A stretch of DNA of 64,000 nucleotides, taken from JAAZVM01 sp041694155. GTDB taxonomy: Bacteria; Patescibacteriota; Gracilibacteria; BD1-5; UBA6164. Positions within the stretch are counted from its first letter, which is position 1. Every line of letters begins with the position of its first letter. Of the stretch, positions 20,340 through 32,529 are shown one piece after another. Below the pieces are notes generated by a model. The model was not told where the DNA came from. It did not search any database and worked only from the letters and a program-made list of their open reading frames with translations. The stretch spans positions 6,003 through 70,002 of the forward strand of contig JASMTS010000003.1 in assembly GCA_041694155.1 (NCBI GenBank), given 5' to 3'. The position numbers and the translations under genes were made by a program.

Positions 20340-20933
20340 ATGGATAACAAAAATGCAATAGATTTTATAAAAAGACAAAACAGAAATTATGAACTTCTTG
20401 ATATGATATCTGTATGACTAGATATAGAACAACTTGATCATGATGACTTTATACAAAAAGTAAAACAAGAAGTAAAAGAAATAATATATGAAATAATAAC
20501 TAGTGAAAATTTATCTGAAAAAAATATAGTTGAATCAATAGAAATAGTTACCCAAAAATTTAAAAGCACAATATGAAACATTATGGTAGAAAATGATATT
20601 GTTAAAAATATAGAAAACTGATTATGAGAAGAACTATTCAAAAGTGAAGTATTAAAAAGAAATAATTGATGATACAATATAATATACCTAAATGTATTAT
20701 TGTCTTGTATGAAAGACATAATGGAATTAGCTAAACCTATAATACAAGAAGAGGCTTTAAGTCCATTGCAAGTAAAAGTTATAAAATTACAAATATTAAA
20801 TAAAATAGAATCTATAAAATCACTTAACTATCTTGAGTATTTATTAGATTGATATATATCTAGATTAGAAAGTAGCAAAGATAGTTTAAAAATTGCAAAT
20901 AGTGCAATAGAAAAAGCAAGAAAACAATATTAA
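20340..20933 (+). CDS. Hypothetical helical protein, 197 aa
   Basis: Predicted mostly helical, charged (QEVKEIIYEIITSENLSEKN, IIQEEALSPLQVKVIKLQIL, ESIKSLNYLEYLLDGYISRL). No signal peptide or membrane segment; no family recognised. It starts behind its own promoter and ends 16 nt before the AAA+ ATPase, which suggests that the two act together, perhaps as substrate adaptor and motor. This is inference from position only. Confidence 0.7.
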
Positions 20934-20949
20934 ATAATAATACAAAAAA

Positions 20950-22791
20950 ATGCTAGAAAAATTAGATCCTCGTAATTGGTGAAAACAAAAAAGTGATAAA
21001 AATAACAAAAATCAAGAAACAAATAATAGTACAAGTGATGATAATCAAGATAAACTTTCTGAATTGATAGACCAATACCCAAACAAAACTGATAAAGATT
21101 TACAACAAAGTGAAGAAATTCAAAATATAACTGATGAATCAGAGTCAAACAACAACTTAACTGTTTTACAACCAGATATACAAAAACAAGTAGAAACAAT
21201 ACTTGAATCAAGCGATTTAGATAAATTGAGGTATTTTCTAAAAGACTTCTTTAGAAAAGAATTATGAGAAGAAGTAAGTGTTATAGAAAACTATAATTCA
21301 GTTCAAGTAAATACATGACTATCACTAAAACAAAGAATAAATAAAGATTCTGTAATAGTTGATATATTAAGAGGAGAAAAAGTAAATTTAGATTGAAGAA
21401 ATATAAAAATATGAAAAATACTTCTAGAAATAGATGATATCTCTGGTATAAATCTAAATATAAGTGCTAGTAGTATAAGAGATAATGATTTAATAAAATT
21501 AAAAGAAATATTACATAAATATTTAATAAAAAACTCAATAAATAATAATGAAAAACTTAGCTCAAATGATATAGCAGATACTCTATGATTAGAAAAATCT
21601 AATATATTATCGTCAGAAAGTAGCTGATTTATTGTAAATATAGACCTAAATTCTGATATAAAACTTAGTAATGAAGATATATCAAAATTAACGATAACAA
21701 ATTGAGTAAGTGTTATGGATAAATTTTTTATCCAAATAGAAGATAGTTATATGTCAGAAAATCAAGTATCTTTGAGTGTTACTCAAAACAATAGAGATTG
21801 ATGATATTTTAGAATAAATATATGAACAAGAAATAAAGAATTATCAATAAGTGTAAATTGATATTCATCAAATATAACAAGAGAATTTTTATCAGGATTT
21901 TTAAAAGGGTTAATAATAAAAATATTAAAACTACAAGAATGAAATGAAAATAATATAAAAAAGCTAGAAAATTTGTGAGTAAAAGTAACAATAGATGAAA
22001 ATCTAGAAAATGATATAGATACTATATGTAAACAAGAATGATTTATATGATATGAAGATGTAAAAGAAGAAGTTGATACAAAAATATTAGCCCCATGGAA
22101 ACAAAAAGAAAAATACGAAAAATTATCAAGTGAAATGTTTCCTAACATAAAATCTATAATACCTAATTATGTTATATTTGAAGGTGAACCTGGTACATGA
22201 AAAACAACAAAATGAAAAATAATAGGTAGATATCTTGGTTATCCATTTATATATATACCTATAAACTCTATTACTTCAAAATGGTACTGAGAAAGCGAAT
22301 CTAGATTGAATGAAATATTTGAATTATCATGAAAAGTATGAGAACAATACTGATGAGCTGTTGTTATGATCGATGAAATAGATGAGATATGAGCCAATAG
22401 AGACAATTCTCATGAAGCAACATGAAGAGTAACATGAGTTTTATTAAAAAAGCTAGATTGAGTAGAAAAAATAGAAAATATATTACTAGTTGCATCTACA
22501 AACAGATTAGAAAAATTGGACCCAGCATTAGTAAGTCGTTCAAACTTGAATCTAAATTTTAGAAGACCAAATAAACAAGAAATTAAGAAAATAATGATAC
22601 ACTATATATGAATATTATCAGATATAGATGAAGAAACAATAAAAAGTTTAGAATGAAAAAGCTGAAGAGATTTATCAAATATAGCAAAAGATTTTGTTTC
22701 ATATCTTATAAAAAACTTCGAGGAGGAAGAACTAGAAAATAAACAAACAATAAACAATGAATTTGCAAAATTCATACAAAAAAGAGACTAA
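20950..22791 (+). CDS. AAA+ ATPase with long N-terminal region
   Basis: 613 aa. Residues 1-90 are Asn/Gln/Asp-rich and probably disordered; ~90-390 form a mixed alpha/beta region I do not recognise. The C-terminal AAA module has Walker A GEPGTGKTTKG (~412), pore-loop-like SKWYGESESRL, Walker B VVMIDEIDEIGANRD (~470), sensor-1 STNRLEKLDPAL, arginine finger near SRSNLNLNF and a small lid domain with GKSGRDLSNIAK. It resembles the classic FtsH/Cdc48-type AAA module but has no protease domain. The Walker A uses both GGT and TGA. Substrate unknown. Confidence 0.88.
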
Positions 22792-22810
22792 GATTTTAGT
22801 CTCTTTTTTG
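22779..22810. terminator. Shared terminator of AAA ATPase and xseA
   Basis: AAAGAGACTAA (22781-22791) pairs with TTAGTCTCTTT (22796-22806). Both stop codons (22789-22791 plus; 22796-22798 minus) are inside. Confidence 0.8.
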
Positions 22811-24025
22811 TTTTGATTCTATTTTTATTTTATAATTATAATCAAATGTATTCATTGTATAAGTACTACCAACTGTATAAGTAGATGGTATTTTTCATTG
22901 ATCATCAATGACAATAGAATATCATTTACTCAAAACCTTATCTGGTGAATTAGATTTTATAGATAAGTACAAATTTTTTAAATTGTTTTTTAATAAATTA
23001 GTCTGATAAATCAACTTTTTATCTATATTTAGCATATTAAGATCATGCTCATATTTTTTTATTTTTGAAGATATTTGAAGAGGTAAATTTTTTGATATAA
23101 AAAGTAAGTCTTTTTTATAAATATTAGAATAATCATTTATCATATTATTTATATAATCATAATTTATGTCTAATTCTTTTTTATATTCATAATATATATC
23201 TATTATTTTTTTTGCAGCTTCACTAGGAGTTTTGCAGTCAAAATAACTAACCATATCTAAAATACTCTTATCAACTGTATGACCAACAGCAGACATAATA
23301 GGTATACTATAATTACAAACTTCATATGATAAATCAAAATCATTTGCCCAATTCATTCACTCACTTCCTCATCATCATCTTATAATAGCTACCATATTAT
23401 AATCACTTTTTGTAGATATTTCTTTTAGTCTTTCTAGTACTTCTATACTTGCTTTTTCTCAATTTACCAAAGAACTATAAACATCTATATCATAATTATA
23501 ACCTGATTCTTCAAGTATAGTCTTAAAATCTCTATATCATTCACTTTTATCTCATGTGATAACTGCTATTTTGAAACTAGGATATCATAAGCTTAATTGT
23601 TTATTATTGTTAAATATTCACAGTTCAACAAGCTTATTTATATTTTCTTTTTTTTGTCTTTCTAATCATCAAACAAAATAATCACTGTGAATTTTTTGGA
23701 TATTTATTGAAAAATTATAAGTTCTATGAAAGGTTGGCTTCACTGTAAAAAGTAATTTTTTTCAAACCAATTCCGAGACATCAGATATTCAAGTTGAATG
23801 CAAAAATGAAAGCATAACTCTAGGGTTAAAAATATTAGCTCTAGATGAATCAAGTATTCTACCATTTTTTATCTCAACTAATTCAAAATAATAAAACTGT
23901 CTATTTTGTTTTACTGATTTTACTTCTGCTTCTAATATGTATTCATAATAACCTATTATATCATCAAATTGACCTTTTACTATATCCAAAAATTGCGAAA
24001 GAGTCAGTTTGTTTTCATTAAGCAT
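22796..24025 (-). CDS. xseA: Exodeoxyribonuclease VII large subunit
   Basis: 409 aa. N-terminal OB domain (LTLSQFLDIVKGQF ... YYFELVEIKNGRILDSSRAN), then the Exonuc_VII_L domain: IAVITGDKSEGYRDFK, VAIIRGGGGSEWMNWA with a run of TGA glycines, PIMSAVGHTVDKSILDMV, DCKTPSEAAKKI, a long coiled coil and the C-terminal SPDKVLSKGYSIV. Degrades single-stranded DNA together with XseB, whose gene it overlaps by 8 nt. Complete by comparison with the family. Confidence 0.94.
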
Positions 24026-24218
24026 CTTTTTTGGTATTAGATTTTAATTTTTCATCTAAAGTAACAAGTTTTGAATTACAAAAATCATACAATTTTTTTG
24101 CCTCATCTTGTAATTCTATAAGCTCATCTACATCTATTATTTCTTCCCTATCCAACAATTCTGATATTTCCATCAATCTTTGATATGAATCTTTAAAGTT
24201 TTGTTTTTTATCTGACAT
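24018..24218 (-). CDS. xseB: Exodeoxyribonuclease VII small subunit
   Basis: 66-aa helical protein (NFKDSYQRLMEISELLDREE, then VDELIELQDEAKKLYDFCNS), the typical two-helix XseB fold that wraps the large-subunit coiled coil. Its 3' end overlaps the xseA start by 8 nt, which is the usual xseB-xseA translational coupling. Confidence 0.9.
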   Translation of the reverse strand: MSDKKQNFKDSYQRLMEISELLDREEIIDVDELIELQDEAKKLYDFCNSKLVTLDEKLKSNTKKDA

Positions 24219-24361
24219 ATATTTTGTTTTAAAAATAATAAATTAATAATAATATATATAATAATTAATAATTATTTTTTTCAAATAAAAAGAATAATTG
24301 TTTGAAAAATAATGTATTTGTGATAATATTAAAACAAATTTAATAGTTATATAACTAATAT
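24219..24361. promoter_or_regulatory. Divergent intergenic region
   Basis: 143 bp of almost pure A/T separating xseB (minus) and the HD gene (plus). It must carry promoters for both. TTGTGATAATATT around 24329-24341 is a plausible -10 region for the plus gene; no clear -35. Confidence 0.35.
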
Positions 24362-24853
24362 ATGAAAACTAATTTTTGGCAAAAACTAATAACTATTTTT
24401 TGGAAACAAAACAAATGGCATAAACATTGAGTACTAGTACATACCTTGAGAGTTACATACTACATAATAAAAAACAAAAAATATAGAATGATAGCAGCAT
24501 GATTGCTACATGATATATGAAAACCAGTATCATCAACTATAAAAGATAAAGAAAAAATGGAGTTTTCTTTTATATGACATGAAGAAAAATCATACCAAAT
24601 TATAAAAAACTGGCCATTTATATCAGAATACACAAAAAAACTTGTTAGATGGCATTACTTGATAAGGTGAACAAAAAAAGCTTATGAAAAAAGTATTGAT
24701 CAAACAAAGAATCAAAAATATAAAGAACACTGGAAAGCTGAACACATAAGACAAAAAAAAGTATGGGATAGCTTAAGTGACAGCTTTAAAAAAGAATTAT
24801 CATTATTTTTGAAATACGATGATCTATGAAAATGAAATACTAGTAAAAACTAG
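24362..24853 (+). CDS. HD-domain phosphohydrolase
   Basis: 163 aa. Metal-binding HD motifs are in place: HKHGVLVHTLRVTYY (first His), AAGLLHDIGKPVSS (HD pair) and FSFIGHEEKSYQIIKN (next His), with a later basic region KLVRWHYLIRG. It resembles the HD domain of CCA-adding enzymes or small standalone HD hydrolases acting on nucleotides or 2',3'-cyclic phosphates. Uses a TAG stop inside the terminator. Confidence 0.82.
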
Positions 24854-24863
24854 TATTTTTTAT
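24835..24863 (+). terminator. Intrinsic terminator
   Basis: AAATACTAGT (24835-24844) pairs with ACTAGTATTT (24849-24858), then T-run; the TAG stop is in the stem. Confidence 0.75.
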
Positions 24864-24891
24864 TTGACATTTTTATTTTTAATAGTATAAA
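24864..24891 (+). promoter_or_regulatory. Sigma70-type promoter of the coiled-coil gene
   Basis: TTGACA (24864-24869), 16 bp, TATAAA (24886-24891); 38 bp before the ATG at 24930. Confidence 0.6.
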
Positions 24892-24929
24892 TACCTTAAA
24901 TAAATTTATTATTAAATATATAATACAGT

Positions 24930-27083
24930 ATGTCAACACTTAATAATCTAAATTCATCTAATCAATCTAACAAATCATTAGAAAAAAAATCTTTTAAGAA
25001 TTATATCAATAAATATATATTTATTGTTTCTATATCAGTAGCATCTGTAATATGAGCTAATAATTCAAGTGCTGGGCAAGAAAACCAAGAAAATGAACAA
25101 TCTATAGAACAAATTACAGATTCAAAAAAAGTCATAGATTTGCTTGGTAATTTTTATTCTATAGATCAAATAGAGCTAAATAAAAATCAACTAGACTCGA
25201 TATATAGAACATATATTGAGTCAGAAATATGACCAAATACAAAAATATATTTGAGATCTATATTATTAGAATCATATTTAAAAATATTAAAAGTATGATA
25301 TTCAGTAAATGATTACCAAGAATTAGATCAAGTAATCAAAAAAATAGATGAACTAAGTGAATGAGAAATAGATGTAAGTATATGAGACTCTATGCCAGAT
25401 AACTCAGAGTTCACAAATAATATTACTATAACATGAGAAGTAAAAAATTCTCAAATGGTAATAGAAAAAATGTGATGGTCTTTATTTGGTCCAGATAAAA
25501 ATGAAACTCAAATAGAAATAGACAACAAAAGACTTTTAAGTGTTTTTGCTTCTGATATACCTAATAGTATAAACCAAGGTCTTGATAAAATAATAGAAAT
25601 AAATGATCAATATTTACAAACTAGACAAGAATTAAGAGAAGCAAAACAAAAAATATGAGTTTTAGAATATAGAGCTCAAGTATTAAAAGAGGAAAAAACA
25701 AATATAGAAATAGAATATAGAGAAAACTTGGCAAATATAGAAAGAAAAAAACAAGAAGAAACAGATAAACTTCAACAAGAATATACAAAAAGAAGTCAAG
25801 AATTAGAAGAAGAAAGACAACAGTTGATAGAATCACATCAAGAAGCAATTGATGATAAAAATCAAGATATACAAGATTTGATAAAACAAAATGAACAAGA
25901 AATAGCTGAATTAAAAGCTACTCATAGTGCACAAATAAAACAAGTAGAAGATGAATCTAATTCTAGAATAGCTAGATTACAACAAGCTTTTGACCAAGAA
26001 AGAAATAATTATGATAATGAAATAAGAACATTAAATCAAGAAATTGATAATATAAGACAAATAAATGATGCTCAAGTAACAACACTAAAAAATCAAATAG
26101 AAGAATTAACAGAGTCAAATAATGATTTAAACAATAGAAATAGTAATTTACAAAACAAAATAACTGAATTAAACAAAACAATAGAAACATTAAGAAATAA
26201 TGAGCAATCATTAAATGAAGAATTAGAAAGAAGACAAGAAGAAGTAAATAAATTGATGCAAGAAAAAGATCAATTGATAGAACAAATAAATACAGTTTGA
26301 GATGCTAGAGATGTATTATTAGCCGAAACACAAGACAACTTAAACAGAGCTCAAGATCTAAATGATAGATTAAATAATAGAATATCTCAATTAGATTCTG
26401 AGATAGCTGAACTAAAGTGAGATATAAATGAGCTAGAACAAGAAAAAGCTCAATTATTACAATTAGAAGAAAAAGCACAAACTTTAGAATGAGCTTTACA
26501 AAGAATATCAAGAATGCAAGATCAAATAAGCTCTTTAGAAGAAAAAAACGCAAGCCTTAACCAACAAAATGAAAATATTACACAACAAAATCAAGAACTA
26601 GAATCATACAAAGAATATGTAGAAAAATACAATGAAATACTACCAAATTATGACAGAGTAAATGAAAGAGTAAGCCAATTAGAAGATGAAAATGAAAACT
26701 TGGCCAATGATATAGAAATATTAGAAAGAAATAATAGTTGACTTAGAGATAGCTTAGAAAATCAACAACAAAACAATCAAACATTACTAAGACAAATTTC
26801 AAAATTACAAGAATCATATGATGAACTATTGAGATGAAATATAAATATATCAAATGATTCAATGACTCAAAAATTGAGAGATGAATATGAACTTAATAGA
26901 AAAATGAGTGAACAAATACAAGAAATGTCTCAAGAATTAGAAGAAGCAAAAAGACAACAAGAAGAAGCTCAAAGAGAATTATTAAGAGCAAAGGCAGACT
27001 TTGCAGAAAGAGAAGTACAATTGAGACAAGAATATGAACAAAAAGCAGCAGATTTACTTAGAAAACTATTATTAGAACAATAA
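24930..27083 (+). CDS. 717-aa membrane-anchored or secreted coiled-coil protein
   Basis: Residues 1-27 are Ser/Asn-rich, followed by a hydrophobic helix (IFIVSISVASVIGANNSSAG) that is a signal or anchor. A ~160-residue globular part follows, then ~480 residues of nearly uninterrupted coiled coil rich in Gln, Glu, Lys and Asn (for example KLQQEYTKRSQELEEERQQL, NNLNNRNSNLQNK-like heptads). A glycine (TGA) in VVWDARD-type breaks is rare. The C-terminus LRKLLLEQ ends without an anchor. Together with the LysM gene downstream and the 1079-aa gene it may build an envelope structure; this is inferred from adjacency and domain types. Confidence 0.8.
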
Positions 27084-27158
27084 AACAATCAAAATATTTG
27101 ATAATAAAGATATAGTATGATATTATAAAAATAATATTATATTATATCTTTTTATATT

Positions 27159-28202
27159 ATGACAAATCCTGAAGCTAATAATAACCCTGTTGAAAGTATC
27201 TCTAATGATGCCCAAATTACAGAAAAACTTGAAGAAATACATGAATTATTAAATCAAAAAGTAGAATCATGAGAACTTAGTCCTGAACAAAGAGATAATT
27301 TTGTAGAGTTATGGTTATGAGAAAATCCATCATCATTAAATGAAGAACAAAATTGATTAATAGATAAGTTTACTAATGATACAATACAAAAACTAAGAGA
27401 ATCAGATCATGATGCTGAAATGATAAAAAATATAACAAGAACTAATCTTGACAACCTTAAATCAGACATAGAATCATGAGATTATTCATTTCAGGAAGGA
27501 CTTAAAACTAGATATTGAACTCCAGAAGAAACTGATAGATCCGAAGAAAATAATGCAGTTCAACAAGAATGACAAGAATTGAGTCAACAAGAAATAAGAC
27601 AGACTCAGTTAGAAAACAGATATAGTGAAGTGACTATTATACTAAGACAAAAAATAGAAGAAGCTAAATCACTTTTATGAGAAAATGCAGAAGATTATAG
27701 TGTTGATCTAAGTCTAAGTGAATCATATGATTTAGAAAATAATATTTCTGAAATAGAACAAGCTATACAAAAAGTAGAACAAGATATAGAACAAATAAAA
27801 AATAATGAACACGAATTACAACAAGAAGAAGATGATACCCAAACAAATACAGAAGAATTAACAGAAGCAAGTCAGGAAGTAGTAGAAGAAAGAGAAGAAA
27901 ATATTCAGGAAAATCAAGAAACTCAAGAAGAAAATATATGAGAAAGAAAAGCAGAAGAAAGTAATCAACAAGATAATCAAGAACAAATACAAGAATCTGT
28001 TGAATCAAATGAATATATAGTACAAAAATGAGATAACTTGTGGAATATAACTAAAAATCATTATAACTTAACTAAAAATAGTGATATAGTTAATAAGATA
28101 AAACAAGTTATAGAACACCAAGATGAATGAGAGACAAAACAAAGATTAGTAGAATCTAATTGAGACTTGATATGGGTATGAGATAAAATAAAATTGCCAT
28201 AA
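27159..28202 (+). CDS. Acidic coiled-coil protein with C-terminal LysM domain
   Basis: 347 aa. An Asn/Glu-rich helical N-terminus is followed by a Gln/Glu low-complexity coiled coil (~205-280). A C-terminal LysM-like module reads YIVQKGDNLWNITKNHYNLT, then NSDIVNKIKQVIEH and LIWVGDKIKLP. LysM binds N-acetylglucosamine-containing glycans. There is no N-terminal signal peptide, so export is unclear. It lies 75 bp after the 717-aa coiled-coil gene without a terminator, so probably the same transcript. Confidence 0.82.
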
Positions 28203-28205
28203 AAA

Positions 28206-28238
28206 AATATTAGCTAATACTAGCTAATATTTTTTTTA
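28206..28238. terminator. Bidirectional terminator
   Basis: AATATTAGCTA (28206-28216) pairs with TAGCTAATATT (28221-28231), flanked by A and T runs. It also holds the TAG stop (28220-28222) of the minus gene. Confidence 0.8.
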
Positions 28239-31200
28239 TTATGATTATTACGAGTAATTTTAAGTTTATTATGCTTTTTTAATTTTCTTCTAAGATATCA
28301 TAAGTATCATAATCACAATGATATAACTCAAGCTACTGATCATAATTTTACTACTTCTTCTACATCTCACCAATTTTTAGGTGGTTCCATTCATTCTGGA
28401 GTATCGGCATAATCATAAAACAATTCTCTAAAAGAAGTGTTTTCAAACTCACTAAGAGTTGGTAGCAAATAAGTATCATATCAATTTTGAGCTAAAAAAG
28501 ATTTAATTGTTTTATTTTCAAATAATTCATAATATTTTAAAGCTGAATAATTTGATTGCTTGATATTTTGTATATTACTTAATAATTCATCTACTATATG
28601 TGAGTTATTTTCATTAGAAATAGATTTCAATCTAGAAGAATAAAAACTAAGCCTATCAGATAGTACAGAAGTTCAATATCAGATATTTCACTTCATATTT
28701 CTTTCTAGCTTTGGATAATTTTCTCAAGCAATATCTTCTCCAAGTGCTTCTAAAACTCTAAGTAAATAATTTTCTCATGTTCATATAAGAGTAGTTTTTT
28801 CTGATCTATTATTTATTACTAATAATAATTTTTTATATCTAGATTGTAAATCACTATTATATAATATTTCATCAGTATGTACTCAAGAAGCAAGTAACCA
28901 TCAATTGAGATTGTAGTAATGACCATGCATTTTGTCTAAAATTAAGCTACTTTGAACAACTTTTCATACTATATTTATTTGTCTTGAATCATTAAATCTA
29001 AATAACTCTTTTAATAATTCATAAACTTCTTCTCATATTTCAAGTCTTTGTTCGTTAGTCAAAAAAGATACATATTTAATCTTTTTCTCTATTTGTTCTA
29101 CTATTTGTAGGTCTGAATCTATATCTTCTTCATATCTAAGCTTTCTTCTTTCTATTATTTTTTGAATGTCTGGATCATTAATATATCAAATTGCTCTTTG
29201 TAATTGTTCTACATTAGGAAGTCTAATTAGTGAATTGTTTATATTTTTCAAATTGTTAAGTCTCAATTGAAAATCTCAGTAAGAGCTTATTTTTCAAAGC
29301 ATCCTTCATACTTCTTTCATCAATTTTCTAAGAGGAATTCAGTTTTCATAACTTTCTTGAACAAGTATATGAGCCAATATATCAAAGTCTTCCCTATTTT
29401 TTGATATTGTTTCAATTACCATGCTATCAAGATCAGATAATTCTACACTCTCTACATATGATTCATCCAACATCTCATCTAAAACATTGTTTACAAAATC
29501 TAAAGGAAGAGTGACATTACTCATACTAGGGATTTGTCACCTAGTTATATCTATATCTTTTTCATTATAATACTTATCTATTATAATATCTAAAAGCTTA
29601 TGTCTTTTTAATAAATCTAATCAATCTAACTTATCAAAATTTTGATACCTATCAGAATAAAGAGATAATTTTGACTGTAATTGGCTATAAATAGTGGCAA
29701 AGTTATCTCAAGGAAAAAAGAATAAATCTACACTATCAGATCATAAATTGGCATTTTCTATATAAGATGAGATTATATCTTGCTTTTTTTGTTCTACATA
29801 CTCAAAATGAAGTCAAGGAATATTTGAAGTATCAAAATATGGTATCGGAGCATTAATATTTACTGCTCATGGGTTTAGTTCTCATTCATCTTGCATATAT
29901 CACATTAGTTGTAATCATTTTATTTGATTTTGATATTCATTATAAAAAATATTTCTTTGTGAAGCATCCAAATCATCTATAAGTGATTGTATTTTTTCAC
30001 TCCTGTAAGATATAGCATCAAAATTTAGAGATGTTCTTTCTCTACTATTTTTAGGTAAAGACTGTATTTTTTGAATCAAATCTAACTCGTTTTCATCAAG
30101 AGAAAGTTCATCAAACATTTCAAAATGATATCTAAGTATAGCTTCTTTTAATTTTAGACTAAGGTGCTCATCTTTTCTAAGATAATAAAGATTAGTTATA
30201 TCAAGTTGATTGATTATTTCATTATACTTTGAATCTACTCAATGACTATTTTTTAAGTTGTCATTTGGTATCATAAGTTCACTAGGACTATAAGTTCCTA
30301 TTGTTACAAACTCAAAATAAAAAAGTGTTCTTACATGATTGTTTTGTGAAATATATTCATTATTAGAATTCGCATCATGAAAACCATCCATGAGAATTGG
30401 ACCTGATATTTTTATATCGTCATCTGGAGATACTTGTACTCTTTGTCATTCAGGTTTTTGTAATTCATCATACAAATCTACCTTTTCTCAATTGATATAA
30501 AAATCTATCATAGAATGAAAATAATTCATATTATCTATAATAGTATTTTTAGTATTATTATTGAGTGCAGAAATATATCATCCCCTATTTTGAACAAAAT
30601 TTGCAATATAATTGATTACATCAATATCTTGAGTCATTTGCAACATATTTCAGTCTTGAATATTTTTTATATCATCTGCTTCAAATTGCATGTCAGAATT
30701 ACCCAAAAACATAGCTTGGTGAGTATTTATACTCAATTGGGCATTTGGGTTTGTAAGTAATTTTTCTTGATTGTATTCTTTTACTCTCCATTTATAAGAA
30801 CTAAGATTGAAATATATAAAAAGCATACTTCATTCTACTCAATGGTTTTTTAAATGATTACCTGTTTGAAGTAAAGATTGATAATATTTTTCTTTGTCTT
30901 TTATAATATTATTTTGACCAACTTTATCAAAATCAAAATGATCCATATGATCATAAAATTGATAATAAAGACCTGCTTTTTTTAGCTGGTCAGGAAGCAT
31001 CCATGCATCTACTCATTCTCTATTTATATATGAGTTTTCCAAACTAGTTCTATCAGAAGGGTTTTTTAATGCTCATAAAAATCATTTCATTGTACCAGCA
31101 CAATATACTTCTTCAAACCATCAATAATCTACAAATGGAGGATGTATAACATCTAATCATCATTTTTTGATATTACCAAGCATAGCCGAAGACATCCTAT

Positions 31201-31459
31201 CTAGACCTATAGTTCTAACTTGTGAAGGAAAAAGATTTTGAGAGTTTATAGCTGTGTCTAGACTATTTTTGTTATTTATAGCAGTATTCAAAATATTACT
31301 ATAAACTGAATTATCAAAATTTTGACCAAATGACAAAGTAGATGATACTCATGCTTTGGTATCATCTATAATATTTGAAGTATCGACAGAAGCTGATTGT
31401 CAAGGTGTAGCTACTGATAAAGCACTAGCTAAAACTCAAGCTTGCAATGTTTTTTTCAT
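28220..31459 (-). CDS. 1079-aa secreted protein with NlpC/P60-like N-terminal region and C-terminal anchor
   Basis: A signal peptide (MKKTLQAGVLASALSVATPG) and a region reading FVDYGGFEEVYCAGTMKGFL ... GSMLFIYFN ... SINTHQAMFLGNSD. The order Cys, then (G/S)xxLFI, then HxAxFLG imitates the Cys-His catalytic layout of NlpC/P60 or CHAP amidases. The following ~800 residues are helical, Asp/Asn/Glu-rich and unrecognised. Near the C-terminus a hydrophobic segment (SVAGVISLGLGYLGYL) is followed by a basic tail (RRKLKKHNKLKITR). A large envelope protein or peptidase; the peptidase call is tentative. Confidence 0.7.
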
Positions 31460-31542
31460 ATATAAAATTTATATTATATTTTATATATTTATACTTAATA
31501 ATATATATATGTCAATATAATAAATTGTTATTTTTTTTATTT

Positions 31543-32025
31543 TTATATTTTTAGAGTAAAAGAACAAAAATCAGATCATCAAAGCTGTCATTTTATAAGC
31601 TCATTAGTTTGTTTTTTTACATTATCTATAGTATTTGATAAATACTTTTCTCAACTATCATAAGAAGAAAGTAAGACCATACAATCATCTCAATTGTAAA
31701 TATTTTTTATATCCCTGAGTACATATTCCAAAAAGTCACTAGCAACTCACTTGATAACAAAATTAGGATTATATCAATTAGAATCATAAATATCTTTCAT
31801 ACTAGAAGTCATATATTGATAACCAGATCAACTTGTAGTATCTATAATTCTAGCTATATTATCAGATCTTTCTGGCTCCAATAAATGAACTTTTATATAT
31901 CATATAAGATTTGATTCTTTTTTGAAAAAATATTCTCTTATTTCTAGCTTATAAAGTTCAGAAGTATTTAACTCGACATCAAAATCTATAGAATCATGTA
32001 ATGAGTTATTAAAATTAACAGTCAT
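31543..32025 (-). CDS. Hypothetical protein, 160 aa
   Basis: Starts MTVNFNNSLHDSIDFDVELN and contains IREYFFKKESNLIGYIKVHL, LEPERSDNIARIID and a Trp/Cys-poor alpha/beta pattern; near the C-terminus GDFCSFTLKI. No signal peptide or motif recognised. It sits upstream of the 1079-aa gene and downstream of the HIT gene on the same strand, with AT-rich gaps of ~80 bp on each side. Confidence 0.65.
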
Positions 32026-32112
32026 TATTATAAATAATTATTTTATATTTAAATTAAATTATAATCAAAATAAAAAATAAGTCAATATATATAAATTTAT
32101 GTTTTTAAAATA

Positions 32113-32514
32113 TTAAAAACCTTGATCTTTTAATAATCACTCAACAAAATCTGTTTTTACTACTCATGGTAAAAAATGATAGTGCAAATGTTCTACACTT
32201 CTATTTCATAAACTTTCTCTAAGAAAAGAAAAATAATCCATATCAGAGTAAAACTCTTTTACAACTTTTTGTACTTCTGGCATTTCTGAGTATTCTTCAG
32301 GAGTTAAGTCTCTAGAATAAGTAGTATGTGAATAAGGTATAGCCATTATATGATATTTGGATCACAAGTAAGGGTATTTATTGTGTTGTATATACCAATA
32401 CTTCCCTCTCCATATAATATGTTCTGCTTGAGAGTCTAAGTCACAAAAAGGACAATTGTCTTTTGTAAATATTTTCTTTACAGAGTCTTCATAAGCTTGT
32501 CTATCTGATAGCAT
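32113..32514 (-). CDS. HIT-family (histidine triad) hydrolase
   Basis: 133 aa. A zinc-type CPFCDLDSQAEHIIW segment, typical of bacterial HIT proteins with a CxxC, then YHIMAIPYSHTTYSRDLTPE and the histidine triad near the end, VEHLHYHFLPG (HxHxH). These proteins hydrolyse nucleotide conjugates such as AMP-lysine or Ap4A. Full length for the family. Confidence 0.87.
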
Positions 32515-32529
32515 ATTTGAATTTTTTGA

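Noticed and set aside
21783..22148. 121-aa minus ORF in the AAA ATPase gene
   Set aside because: No start context or family match; lies antisense to a clear AAA protein.
25621..27083. Hydrophobic minus-strand ORFs and shorter plus ORFs inside the coiled-coil gene
   Set aside because: Antisense of Glu/Lys/Gln-rich heptads yields Leu/Phe-rich nonsense frames; the plus ORFs are fragments of the single 717-aa frame broken by TGA under the standard code.
30515..30760. 81-aa plus ORF in the 1079-aa gene
   Set aside because: Antisense to a continuous secreted protein frame; no supporting signal.
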